Origin: a virus
Reading direction: 5' to 3' (one strand)
Virus record (IMG/VR): IMGVR_UViG_3300044678_001021
Span: 1-29,962 of that record
Length of the DNA stretch: 29,962 nucleotides
The position numbers and the translations under genes are program-made. The notes beneath the pieces are model-generated. The model was not told the origin of the DNA, made no database searches, and saw nothing but the letters and a program-made list of their open reading frames with translations. This document shows, in pieces, positions 1 to 6,937 of the stretch. Position 1 is the first letter of the stretch; each line of letters begins with the position of its first letter.

Positions 1-22
1 ACTGCGTTGTCGTGCCCGCCAT
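1..22 (-). CDS. Possible start of the next gene, cut by the window edge
   Basis: An ATG at position 22 opens seven codons (MAGTTTQ) that run off the window. It begins two bases after the TAA stop of the secreted-protein gene, which matches the tight packing of this genome. There is no clear Shine-Dalgarno sequence. With so little sequence nothing can be said about function. Confidence 0.3.
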
Positions 23-24
23 GG

Positions 25-486
25 TTAGGGCACCTTTCGGAAGTGCGCGCACACCTCGACGGTCGAAGCGCCGACGTCGGTGCCGCGCAGCGACACGGTC
101 GTGATGCTCGACTGCGCAGTGCCGCTCAGCACGCCACGCACCTCGATTGTTTTCGCGGTGCCAGCGTCGAGCCGAGGCGCATGCGTGGTCGACGTCGGGC
201 ACGACGCCGCAGGACCGAGGCACAGATGCGAACCGCTGCCGCCCCACGCGTCACGCGACACGAGCGACAAGCTCGACAGGAACAGCCCGCTCGACAATGC
301 GACACCCGTCGACGTGTCGAGCATGTCCTGCGACGCCAACTGAACCCACGCAGCCGAGGTTGGTGCAATGACCTTGCAGCCGTACACGTTGCCGTAGATG
401 CCGCTCGCATCCTGCGCGCGCGCGACACCGAACTGCGAGACGAGAACAAGCGCCGACATCGCGACGCGCGACAACTTGCGAACCAT
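25..486 (-). CDS. Secreted protein of unknown function in the lysis module
   Basis: The 153-residue product starts with a typical Sec signal peptide: basic residues 2-7, a hydrophobic core at about 8-20, and a VARA cleavage site at residue 24. The mature part is rich in Ser, Thr, Val and Gly, looks like beta structure, and has four cysteines (37, 89, 96, 146) that could form disulfides in the periplasm or outside the cell. I chose the ATG at 486 because it overlaps the endolysin stop (TGATG); the frame is open further upstream but those starts lie deep inside the endolysin gene. Linkage to the endolysin suggests a role in lysis or at the cell envelope, for example superinfection exclusion or a spanin-like function, but no lipobox or transmembrane anchor is seen. 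I do not recognise the family. Confidence 0.75.
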   Translation of the reverse strand: MVRKLSRVAMSALVLVSQFGVARAQDASGIYGNVYGCKVIAPTSAAWVQLASQDMLDTSTGVALSSGLFLSSLSLVSRDAWGGSGSHLCLGPAASCPTSTTHAPRLDAGTAKTIEVRGVLSGTAQSSITTVSLRGTDVGASTVEVCAHFRKVP

Positions 487-977
487 CACCCGACCTCCAT
501 GCTGATGCGCAGCGCAGTCCGACAATCGGCGGCTGCATTTGTGAACGTTTGCCACTGGTTGTCGTCGACACCCTGACCTCGCCAAAAGCGAAGCTCGCGA
601 CGGTCGTCGACGTGCACGAATGACCGATAGAGCCCGACACCGCCCGCTGGTATTTCGCGCTGCGCCATAAGCCGAAGCGCGATGAGCGCGACTTGCAGCG
701 GCGACATGCGCCCGCTGCTGATGTCGGCGGCTGCATCGAGCCCTCGTTGCGACGGGTCGCGACGCAGCGCAGGTGGCATGTGGCGCGATGATGCCGCCGT
801 TTTGCTTTCGAGCCGCTCGCCGCTGATGACGACAAGCGGGCTGCCGACCGCGTCACGCAGCGGCTCAAGCGTGCGCCGCGCAAGTCGCGTATATCGTTCC
901 TCGCTGTCGGGCTCTAGCCAGCGACGGTGTCGGCGGTCCTGAAGCTCGGCGACGGTGAAGTGCGGCGACAGTTGCAT
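486..977 (-). CDS. Endolysin, peptidase M15-like (zinc D-Ala-D-Ala carboxypeptidase/endopeptidase)
   Basis: The 163-residue protein has the motifs of the M15 family, zinc enzymes that cut peptidoglycan cross-links. The first motif is SGER near residue 52 followed by SSRH with the zinc ligand His66; then G79 and D85 (AADI); then a GGVGLY segment and VHVD with His122 and Asp124 near 112-124. The spacing between His66 and the G-x-A-x-D part is about ten residues longer than in the compact HxxGxAxD form, an insertion rich in Arg and Pro. There is no signal peptide, so it needs a holin or other release route not seen here. The ATG at 977 has no Shine-Dalgarno sequence but a good extended -10 hexamer lies six bases upstream, so the message may be leaderless. 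The stop overlaps the secreted-protein start. Confidence 0.85.
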   Translation of the reverse strand: MQLSPHFTVAELQDRRHRRWLEPDSEERYTRLARRTLEPLRDAVGSPLVVISGERLESKTAASSRHMPPALRRDPSQRGLDAAADISSGRMSPLQVALIALRLMAQREIPAGGVGLYRSFVHVDDRRELRFWRGQGVDDNQWQTFTNAAADCRTALRISMEVG

Positions 978-982
978 ATCGG

Positions 983-1017
983 CACCGTACCACAGCGGGC
1001 ACGGCGTCGCATGAATC
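983..1017 (-). promoter_or_regulatory. Candidate leaderless promoter of the lysis genes
   Basis: Read on the minus strand, an extended -10 (GTGGTACGGT) is followed by exactly six bases and the endolysin ATG, placing the expected transcription start on or next to the ATG. A weak -35 (ATGCGA) lies 17 bases upstream of the hexamer. No Shine-Dalgarno sequence is present. The same layout occurs before the portal gene and the connector gene at 22095. Confidence 0.45.
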
Positions 1018-1027
1018 AGGGCTCGGC

Positions 1028-1678
1028 TCAGCGCCTGCTGTGCCCGCGCGCAGCATGCTCGGCGTTCGGCGGGTAGACCTTGCGCCCGAGATGATCGTCA
1101 ACCGTGCTCGGTGGTTCATTCCCTCCGCGTCGGTGCCATCGGTCGCGCGCAGCACGCTCGGCGCAAAGCTTCAGGAATCTCGCGAAGTAGTCGACGCCGA
1201 CCGCGCTTGCATCAGCCGCAACGCGCTTCGCTCGCCTGCCGCGTTTCTTCGGTATCGGCAACCGCTCAAGGCAAACGGGCAGCGGCTTGCCGATACGAGA
1301 CAGCACCATATCGCGCAGCATTTGCGGGCTCTGCACCGTGCGGTTTTTGCGGGCTACAGCAATTAGCGCGCGCATCATGTCCGGGTGCATTTGCACCTCG
1401 ATGCGTGCGCGCTTGCGCCACGTGCTGTCGCGCTGCCAAAGCGCCGACATCTCAGAAGACGACACGGCGGGCGCCGAATGCCGCTGCGGGCGCACATCAG
1501 GGATGCTTGCGCCGTGGTCGTCGCGCAGCACCTGCATGACCTGCACGAGCACGATGCTCGATGCGGGATAGAATCGGCCATCGTTCTGCGTTGCCAGTTG
1601 CCACGCGCGCACGGCGTCGCGCAGTTCGTCGTCGAGCACAATGATGATCTTGCGCAGGCCGTTGTCCGTTGCGCTCAT
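1028..1678 (-). CDS. Possible DNA-binding protein with two ribbon-helix-helix-like segments
   Basis: The 216-residue product shows two stretches with the strand-helix-helix pattern of ribbon-helix-helix proteins: residues 9-52 (KIIIVLDDELRDAVRAW then a second helix) and residues 91-130 (ARIEVQMHPDMMRALIAVAR then SPQMLRDMVLSRI). A very basic patch follows at 144-153 (KKRGRRAKRV). One chain with two such units could act as a pseudodimer on DNA. The start at 1678 is favoured because its ATG overlaps the RecU-like stop (ATGA); an in-frame ATG at 1690 is also possible. It is the last gene of the replication operon before the lysis promoter, a position where a late regulator would fit, but function is inferred from pattern only. 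Confidence 0.6.
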   Translation of the reverse strand: MSATDNGLRKIIIVLDDELRDAVRAWQLATQNDGRFYPASSIVLVQVMQVLRDDHGASIPDVRPQRHSAPAVSSSEMSALWQRDSTWRKRARIEVQMHPDMMRALIAVARKNRTVQSPQMLRDMVLSRIGKPLPVCLERLPIPKKRGRRAKRVAADASAVGVDYFARFLKLCAERAARDRWHRRGGNEPPSTVDDHLGRKVYPPNAEHAARGHSRR

Positions 1679-2202
1679 GGTCGCCACCATGCTGGGCCGA
1701 CAATCAGCCGTGCGATGCTCGCGAGCTGTTCGACGTTGAGTGAGCCTGCGCCCGTCTCGCGATACGTGCTCAGCGCGCCGAACTCTACGCACCATTGCTC
1801 AGCACCCCAATCGAGTAACACCAGCGACAGCCCGCCCATCTCGTTGACGGTCTGCAGCGTGCGCCACTCAACATCTGCAGGACGCGTCGATGTCGGTGCG
1901 CCGAGAGCCTGTGCGAATGTCCACCGGTCCTGCGTGCACGTCTTGGCTTCGATTGCCACTGCGCGTCCACCGAGCAAACAGCCCACGAAATCGACAGACG
2001 CGCGACTCGCCCATGTTGCGAGAAACGCAGTGCGCCCGCGCGCGTCGGTGCGCGTCGCGCCCATGACGCGCGCCTCGGTAGGGACGCGGACGATATGCGC
2101 ACGGCGCTCTGCGCTCAGTTGCTGGTGATAGTTGTCGATGACGGTCTCCCACGCGTCGCCGCGTCGCTTCGATGCGAGACCTCTTGCCGTTGCTGTGGTC
2201 AT
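1675..2202 (-). CDS. RecU-like Holliday junction resolvase (PD-(D/E)xK nuclease)
   Basis: The 175-residue protein has the nuclease core expected of RecU-type resolvases: Glu19 in the first helix, SVDFVG with Asp71, and AIEAK with Glu85 and Lys87, followed by a Gln/His-poor helix and a GGLSLVLLDW strand (124-132) that resembles the GGI/ALLV strand of RecU. Such enzymes cut four-way junctions made during recombination and replication, which fits its neighbours RecT, SSB and helicase loader. It overlaps the upstream 127-aa gene and the downstream gene by ATGA. Other PD-(D/E)xK nucleases, such as VRR-type, remain possible. Confidence 0.7.
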   Translation of the reverse strand: MTTATARGLASKRRGDAWETVIDNYHQQLSAERRAHIVRVPTEARVMGATRTDARGRTAFLATWASRASVDFVGCLLGGRAVAIEAKTCTQDRWTFAQALGAPTSTRPADVEWRTLQTVNEMGGLSLVLLDWGAEQWCVEFGALSTYRETGAGSLNVEQLASIARLIVGPAWWRP

Positions 2203-2582
2203 GCCTCGGCGTTCTCCATAGCGTCACGCTCGACGCGAATCACGCGCAACGTGCGCTCATAGTCCCGACGCACCTGCGTTGCGCCCGTCACGCTCGACGC
2301 GTGCGCAATGGCCGACACAATGCGAGCGTCGAAGTCGACGAGCGCAAGTTGCATCGCCGCGCGCACGGTGGTCGACCTTGCGCTTTCGCCCTGCGTCGCA
2401 AGACTGTACGGCGTCCACACGCTGACGACTGCGCCGCGCTCGTCGATATGCGCCTCATAGTCGATTGCCGATGCGCCACGCTTGAACGACGCGCGCCACA
2501 CGATGCGCTCGTCATCAAGGTTCTTGAAGCCGAGACCGCGCGCTTCGGCGTGCAGCCTGAGACGTCGTTGCTCTGGCATCAT
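2199..2582 (-). CDS. Unknown protein in the replication operon
   Basis: The 127-residue product is soluble and charged, with mixed beta strands at about 26-60 (IVWRASFKR, AIDYEAHIDE) and an alpha-helical C-terminal half. It overlaps the DnaC-like gene (ATGA at 2582) and the RecU-like gene (ATGA at 2202). The first two codons are both ATG. The position between helicase loader and resolvase suggests a DNA metabolism role, but no motif is recognised. Confidence 0.7.
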   Translation of the reverse strand: MMPEQRRLRLHAEARGLGFKNLDDERIVWRASFKRGASAIDYEAHIDERGAVVSVWTPYSLATQGESARSTTVRAAMQLALVDFDARIVSAIAHASSVTGATQVRRDYERTLRVIRVERDAMENAEA

Positions 2583-3322
2583 GCCTGCCTCCCGTCAGTG
2601 CCGACGACATACGAATACGCAGTCGCCCCACGAATGCGCGACCACAAGCGGTCTCCGAGGTAGTCGGCGAGCGCTGCGTCTTCGAGATTGGTCGTCAGAC
2701 ATATCGTGCGCCTTGCGTCGAGTCGCTCTTGCACGACGAGCGCGAGTTGCTCGCGGGTCCAATCGGTCGCGTACTCGCAGCCGAGGTCATCAAGCCACAC
2801 GACTTGCGGGTCGACGATGCGCGCACGGATTGTGTGCTGGTCGATTGGTCGCCCCATTGCGTCACGGTATCGCGTGAGCCATTGGTTCCAGTGCACATAG
2901 CGCGCCGAGACGCCCCGATAAATCAGCCGCTGAACCGAGGCGCACGCGCGGGACGTCTTGTAGCTGCCGGGGTTGCCGACCATGCGCACGCCACGAGCGC
3001 CCTCGCTCCACGTGTCGACCCACTTGCGCGCACCGTCGCTGCAGTAGTCGGGACCATGATGCGCCAATGCGTAGGGTATGCGGGCAAGAGTCAGTCGCCA
3101 CGCGACTTTGATCACACGCGCGCAGCCGCACGCCACACCCGTCGACACGTCTCGTTCGTACCCGTTGCAGGCGGCGCATTTGTCGTGCGTCCATTTCGCC
3201 ACGCCGCCGTCGTTCTCGACGCGCATGTTCTCAAGCGTCAGCGCTGCGGGGCTGTCGTCATGCGTCTCGACCGTTGCCTGCTCAGACACGACGCCGCCGA
3301 GCATTTCGTCGATGCGCTTCAT
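2579..3322 (-). CDS. DnaC-like replicative helicase loader (AAA+ ATPase)
   Basis: The 247-residue protein has a Walker A loop VGNPGSYKTS (115-124, Lys122), Walker B VVWLDDLG (174-181, Asp178/Asp179), sensor-I-like TTN at 210-212, and DRLWSRI (224-230) that supplies arginines as in DnaC/IstB-type loaders. An N-terminal cysteine cluster (Cys49, Cys52, Cys65, Cys67) probably binds zinc; this occurs in phage DnaC homologues. It should deliver the host or phage hexameric helicase to the origin bound by the initiator two genes upstream. The ATG at 3322 overlaps the previous stop (ATGA). An in-frame extension to 3547 is open but lies within the upstream gene and is an artefact. Confidence 0.88.
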   Translation of the reverse strand: MKRIDEMLGGVVSEQATVETHDDSPAALTLENMRVENDGGVAKWTHDKCAACNGYERDVSTGVACGCARVIKVAWRLTLARIPYALAHHGPDYCSDGARKWVDTWSEGARGVRMVGNPGSYKTSRACASVQRLIYRGVSARYVHWNQWLTRYRDAMGRPIDQHTIRARIVDPQVVWLDDLGCEYATDWTREQLALVVQERLDARRTICLTTNLEDAALADYLGDRLWSRIRGATAYSYVVGTDGRQA

Positions 3323-3840
3323 TGCTGGTCTCCCGAGCCGTTGATGGTCGCCGACTGCAGGTATTGCACGATGCGCGTCGACGCATCGCGCAACATGTCG
3401 CCAATGGCGTCGGTGATGTGGTCGTTGCACTTGCCTCGATTGATGCCGAGCTGCCGCATCAAACTCAGCGCCATCGCAACCTGCGCCTCGGTCGCGTCGT
3501 GTAGCGGCACCGACTCGCCCGGCAATGTGCAGCCGATGCGCGACCAACGCCCCGTCGTGGTAGCGCTCGACACAAGCAGATGGGCGACCTTAGGGTCCTG
3601 CGTCGACAGGTCGGCGCCTCGAATGTCGTACTTCCACATTGACGGCGTCGTGTGGCTCACGAGCTTGTCGCCGAGCCAAACCTGCAAACACTTCGTCAGG
3701 TCGGGCGCGACGGGCGCAGGGCCGACACATTGACTCGCGCGCCAGCCGCGCATCGCGTCGAGCCACGCGTCGAACTCGGGCGCGTTGCGGTATGTGGTCG
3801 CGTGCGCATTGTCGACATAGATCGGGAAATACTCGCTCAT
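3319..3840 (-). CDS. Unknown protein between initiator and helicase loader
   Basis: The 173-residue product is soluble. The first half has aromatic residues and a Trp-rich stretch (WLDAMRGW at 26-33, QVWLGDKL near 53-60); the C-terminal part is a run of predicted helices. A strong Shine-Dalgarno (GGAGGT) sits seven bases before the ATG, and the stop overlaps the helicase loader start. It lies where some phages keep a second replication factor, but I see no motif to prove this. Confidence 0.7.
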   Translation of the reverse strand: MSEYFPIYVDNAHATTYRNAPEFDAWLDAMRGWRASQCVGPAPVAPDLTKCLQVWLGDKLVSHTTPSMWKYDIRGADLSTQDPKVAHLLVSSATTTGRWSRIGCTLPGESVPLHDATEAQVAMALSLMRQLGINRGKCNDHITDAIGDMLRDASTRIVQYLQSATINGSGDQQ

Positions 3841-3897
3841 ATTCAGACCTCCATGCGCGACACCCGTCGCGCGTCATTCGCCCGCAACCGCAGGCAA

Positions 3898-4806
3898 TTA
3901 GAAAACCATGCCGCCGTCGCCCTCGATACGTGCCCTCTGCGCGTCAGTCAAGTCTGCCTCTGCGACATAGCCCTCGCCGGGCACGCGAACCATTCGCGCG
4001 CCTTGCCGGTTTTTGGACGCCTCGACACCTGCCGCGTATACCGACGACACCTTTGCGCCGTTCGCCCGACCACGAGCCTGCTGGGCGCCTTTGCCGGGCT
4101 CGTGCACGCCGTCGCGCAGGATCATGCGCAACAGCGACAGGCTCGGGCCACCGCCGCCTGCGACCTCTGCCGCTCGGTCAATGCACCGGTTGACGTGGTC
4201 GGCACCCTTGTCGGCGACCGCCGACGTTAGCGCGTCGACATCGAGCGCACCGACGACGAGCGGCGCAGCACCTGACCGACCACGCAACGCGAGGCGCCAC
4301 CGCTCCAGCACGTGGGGCAACCCAGCGGGCAAGGTCGTCGCTGCGCGCGTAACGGCTGCGACAGCAGCCGTGTCCTGTACTGTCTCGTACTGTACTGTAC
4401 TGTAGGCCGTTACGTCGCGTTTCATGTCGTTACATTGCGTTACATCGGGCGGTGTAACGGGGTGTAACGTTTCAACCGTTACAGTCGCGCGCTTGGATTC
4501 GCGATGCTTACGCACCCGCTCGGCGCCGTTGTTGTCGCGTTGATAGGCCGACCAGTTCGCAACGACGACGTGCTCGCCGTCGTCGACCAGCAGACCCTCT
4601 TCGCGAAAGTGTGCGAGGGCTTCGGCCCATTCCTCAACCGACGGTCCCCACAGGTGCGCCATGATTCGCGGCGACAACTCGCGCGCATGAATGCGACCGT
4701 CGCCGATCTTCGCCCGGCACACGACCGCTGGCCACGCCCATGCGTGACCGCTGCCTGTGAGCCGCCCGTCCATCGGCAGGTCAATGTCGATTCTAACCCA
4801 CGCCAT
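3898..4806 (-). CDS. Replication initiator / replisome organizer (winged helix)
   Basis: The 302-residue protein begins MAWVRIDIDL and continues with an N-terminal winged-helix domain (about 1-95) ending in NWSAYQRDNNGAERVRKHRE, the signature end of phage replisome organizers (NW..YQ followed by an RxRxHR helix). These proteins bind the phage origin and recruit helicase and loader, as lambda O does. The linker (about residues 105-155) is encoded by a cluster of iteron-like repeats, so the origin is probably inside the gene. The start at 4806 is chosen because GGGAGG lies six bases upstream; an upstream GTG at 4821 is in frame but has no better signal. The C-terminal domain (about 160-302) probably contacts the loader. 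Confidence 0.82.
   Translation of the reverse strand: MAWVRIDIDLPMDGRLTGSGHAWAWPAVVCRAKIGDGRIHARELSPRIMAHLWGPSVEEWAEALAHFREEGLLVDDGEHVVVANWSAYQRDNNGAERVRKHRESKRATVTVETLHPVTPPDVTQCNDMKRDVTAYSTVQYETVQDTAAVAAVTRAATTLPAGLPHVLERWRLALRGRSGAAPLVVGALDVDALTSAVADKGADHVNRCIDRAAEVAGGGGPSLSLLRMILRDGVHEPGKGAQQARGRANGAKVSSVYAAGVEASKNRQGARMVRVPGEGYVAEADLTDAQRARIEGDGGMVF
4349..4483 (-). other. Probable phage replication origin: iterons inside the initiator gene
   Basis: Seven copies of CGTTAC or its complement GTAACG lie in 135 bases: GTAACG at 4349, 4454 and 4464, and CGTTAC at 4408, 4428, 4438 and 4477. The central four form a symmetric block: two CGTTACAT units ten bases apart face two TGTAACG units ten bases apart across an eight-base centre (4427-4469). 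Ten-base spacing puts sites on one DNA face. Location within an initiator gene copies the lambda O and lambda-like design. Adjacent is a TACTG tandem tract. Confidence 0.65.
4373..4404. repeat. Short tandem repeat of 5-base TACTG units
   Basis: Between 4373 and 4404 the plus strand repeats TGTAC/TACTG units with one interruption. The tract is less GC-rich than its surroundings, encodes AYSTVQYETVQ in the initiator, and lies between two of the iterons. It could be the duplex-opening region of the origin or a simple slippage repeat. Confidence 0.55.
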
Positions 4807-4818
4807 AACCACCTCCCA

Positions 4819-4870
4819 CACCGCCCCTGCGACGCGTCAGCATTGCACCGACTTTGTGCCGGGCGCGCAA
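4819..4870 (-). promoter_or_regulatory. Diverged copy of the cassette promoter and 5' hairpin, before the initiator gene
   Basis: On the minus strand TTGCGC (4865-4870), 17 bases, TGCAAT (4842-4847) form a plausible promoter overlapping the end of ssb. The leader then holds CGTCGC AGGG GCGGTG (4819-4834), the same loop and right arm as the hairpins of the four cassette promoters, with the left arm changed but still able to pair by G-U. GGGAGG follows before the ATG. The -10 is weak, so promoter activity is uncertain; the shared leader is clear. Confidence 0.5.
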
Positions 4871-4871
4871 G

Positions 4872-5303
4872 TCAGAACGGGATTGGGTCGTCGCCGAAGT
4901 CGGGCTCGCTTGACTGTTGCGGCTTCGCTGGCGCGTCGCCGACCCACGCCTGCTGAGCGCCGTCGTCGCGCTTGCCGCTGCCGATAAATGTGACCTTGTC
5001 GACCTTGACCTCGTATGCGACGCGGTTAGCACCCTGCTTGTCGGTGTACTCGCGCGATTCATACGAGCCCTCGACATACACGGTGCGGCCCTTTGTCAGG
5101 TGCTGCGCGCAGGTTTCGGCGAGCTTTCCCCAAACGTTGCACCGGTGCCACGTCGTGCGCTCGTTGCGCACGCCATCCTTGCCGCTCCACGTGTCGGTCG
5201 TTGCGACGCTCATCGACGCGACCGCTTGCCCGTTTTGCGTGTAGCGCAGTTCGGGCGTGGCGCCGAGGTTGCCGACGATGATGATTCGATTGACGCTGCT
5301 CAT
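4872..5303 (-). CDS. ssb: Single-stranded DNA-binding protein
   Basis: The 143-residue protein starts MSSVNRIIIVGNLGATPELRYT, the hallmark of bacterial-type SSB, and keeps the OB-fold pattern (SVATTDTWS, ERTTWHRCNVWGKLAE, KGRTVYVEGSYESREY) over about residues 1-110. The tail is short and ends in DFGDDPIPF, close to the DDDIPF tip that binds partner proteins. It protects single strands at the replication fork and works with RecT. The ATG overlaps the stop of the 208-aa gene (ATGA). Confidence 0.96.
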   Translation of the reverse strand: MSSVNRIIIVGNLGATPELRYTQNGQAVASMSVATTDTWSGKDGVRNERTTWHRCNVWGKLAETCAQHLTKGRTVYVEGSYESREYTDKQGANRVAYEVKVDKVTFIGSGKRDDGAQQAWVGDAPAKPQQSSEPDFGDDPIPF

Positions 5304-5926
5304 TGGTTATCTCCCTGCGCCCGGTGCACGGTGCGCGTTTGCTTCATGCCGAGCGCGGCTCGGTAGATGTCGACGACCGCGCGTGCGCGGGCGGCTGCTT
5401 CAATGCTGGCGGTCGGCGATGTGCTGACGATTGCGGCGAGCAACGCCGCTTCGAACGCATCAGGGACGCGCGCGCTTTCGAGCCACGCGACAACGTCTGA
5501 CGTGCGCACGCTGAGCCCGTCGCGCGTCATTCGCTCGGCGAGCTTTGATTGCCCGCCGCATTGCTCGACCGCCGTCGCGACGTGCGCGACCATGCGCCGC
5601 ACACTGTCGAGATGTGTGCGCGCAGCCTCGTAGACCATGCGCACGCCCGAGCCGCCGTTGTTGCCCGCCGTGCGTGCTCGCTGATAACGGTCGAACGCGT
5701 CACGCAGCGCGGGCATGCTGGCGCGCACCTCTTCAGTTGCCGTGCGCGTCGTCAACGGCAGGGACTGCTGCACCTCGACGGCGCGCGGTTCGGCGACCGC
5801 AGGTGGCGCACGATGCAACCCATGCTCGGCAAGGATTGCCGCATACAGCGACGATTGCTCAGCCTTTTGCAGCCCGAGCGCGTTCGCCCGCTCCAGTAGT
5901 TCAAGCGCCTTTTCGATGTTGCTCAT
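5300..5926 (-). CDS. Unknown protein with a YdaS/Cro-like helix-turn-helix
   Basis: The 208-residue product is largely helical. Residues 117-166 (CGGQSKLAERM, then DVVAWLESARVPDAF) follow the pattern of YdaS/Cro-type HTH domains, where a GGQ..LA start leads to a recognition helix and a W-L-x-x-x-R-V-P turn. The N-terminal part (1-40) is a short amphipathic segment and 65-115 another helical region. One base separates its ATG from the previous stop, and it overlaps ssb by ATGA. It may be a regulator or a replication accessory factor; the HTH assignment is by pattern. Confidence 0.65.
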   Translation of the reverse strand: MSNIEKALELLERANALGLQKAEQSSLYAAILAEHGLHRAPPAVAEPRAVEVQQSLPLTTRTATEEVRASMPALRDAFDRYQRARTAGNNGGSGVRMVYEAARTHLDSVRRMVAHVATAVEQCGGQSKLAERMTRDGLSVRTSDVVAWLESARVPDAFEAALLAAIVSTSPTASIEAAARARAVVDIYRAALGMKQTRTVHRAQGDNQ

Positions 5927-5927
5927 G

Positions 5928-6254
5928 TCAACGCCCTCTCAGTTGTTCAATGATTTGTTCGACGCGTGCTCGCGTCATGCGCGGCATGATGTCGACCCAC
6001 ATGCCACGCCGCTCCATCCAGACGCTGTAGACACTCCATCCGCCACGAAACCCCGGGTAGCCGTCCCACTGCTGGGCCGCTTCGCTCGGCGTGTGGTCGG
6101 CTTCGACATGTAGCTCGACTTCGTGCTCGCCGCCGAGGTCGAGCGAAACCTCATAGCCGAAAGGAACCCACGAGAAATAGGACGGTCGACCCGCTGCACA
6201 TAGCGCGTCGAGTCGCTTTGCGCGTCGGCGCAACTCTCGCTGCGTCGACGTCAT
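5928..6254 (-). CDS. Unknown phage protein
   Basis: The 108-residue product begins with a basic helix (TQRELRRRAKRLDALC), followed by beta-rich sequence (FGYEVSLDLGGEHEVELHVEA) with an acidic, His-containing strand pair, and an aromatic segment (WSVYSVWMERRGMWVDI). The ATG overlaps the previous stop (ATGA). The strongly patterned strands support a folded domain, but no family is recognised. Confidence 0.7.
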   Translation of the reverse strand: MTSTQRELRRRAKRLDALCAAGRPSYFSWVPFGYEVSLDLGGEHEVELHVEADHTPSEAAQQWDGYPGFRGGWSVYSVWMERRGMWVDIMPRMTRARVEQIIEQLRGR

Positions 6255-6694
6255 CGCGCACCGCCGTCAGGCATGCCGTCAGGGTCGGGCGTGCGAAAAT
6301 AATCAGGGCTGTTCCAGTCGGTCGGTGCCGGTGTCTGCACCTTGAACGGCTGCACGTTGCGCGTTTTCGCGACCCGCAACCGCTCGACACTTGGCACCGA
6401 CAGCACGCACCGGTCAGCCAGCCGGTCGAGGGCTTGCCGCTGCATCTCGATACGGTGCAGCGCGTCGGCTTGCATGTCCCAGCATGCTGCCGCCGAGTCT
6501 GCGTTGCGCACGCCTAGCTCGGCGACACACGACTGCGTTGCCGTCTCGATGCTGCGCCCGACCGTGTCGCCATTTTGCGAGCCGATGCCAAAGGTAACCG
6601 TCGCGCCGAGGCATGCGCCGAGGGTGATGCTGATCCAGTCGAAGCCGCGTGGCTCCTTGTCGCCGACGATGAGGTCAGACATGGTCGGCACCAT
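6251..6694 (-). CDS. Unknown protein with one transmembrane segment
   Basis: The 147-residue product has one likely transmembrane helix at about residues 19-38 (WISITLGACLGATVTFGIG), then a helical stretch with several cysteines (about 50-100) and a proline-rich C-terminus. The ATG at 6694 has AAGG five bases upstream and overlaps the preceding gene; the ATG at 6682, four codons later, is the alternative. The topology would place the long C-terminal part outside the cytoplasm. It sits among DNA metabolism genes; its role is unknown and spanin-like or host-takeover functions cannot be told apart. Confidence 0.62.
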   Translation of the reverse strand: MVPTMSDLIVGDKEPRGFDWISITLGACLGATVTFGIGSQNGDTVGRSIETATQSCVAELGVRNADSAAACWDMQADALHRIEMQRQALDRLADRCVLSVPSVERLRVAKTRNVQPFKVQTPAPTDWNSPDYFRTPDPDGMPDGGAR

Positions 6695-6935
6695 TCGCAC
6701 CTTGCGTCGTGCCCGACGCGTCGAACTTGTCGCGCAACTCTGCAAGCTCGGCGACCAGACGGTCACGCGTCGGGCCTTCGTCGGCTTGGTACAGCATGCC
6801 GATGATGACGCCAGCCTGAAACGTATACAGCGTGTGCGGCAATCCATGCGCACCGCGCGCCCACGCATCGAGCGCCGACTGAAACACGTCGCGCCGAAGC
6901 GACGAGACGCACTCGTACTTGTCGACGATCTCCAT
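6675..6935 (-). CDS. Unknown small protein downstream of recT
   Basis: The 86-residue product (MEIVDKYECV...) is mostly helical and ends in an acidic tail. GGAGGG lies just upstream and overlaps the end of the recT-like gene, whose stop is two bases before the ATG. The frame is open further upstream to 7007, but that part is inside recT and lacks a start signal. Its place between recT and ssb-linked genes suggests a recombination accessory role; no motif is recognised. Confidence 0.68.
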   Translation of the reverse strand: MEIVDKYECVSSLRRDVFQSALDAWARGAHGLPHTLYTFQAGVIIGMLYQADEGPTRDRLVAELAELRDKFDASGTTQGANGADHV

Positions 6936-6937
6936 GC

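Noticed and set aside
2729-3733. Long plus-strand open frame of 334 codons opposite the helicase loader
   Set aside because: It is a shadow caused by high third-position GC on the minus strand; it has no start signal and covers three supported genes.
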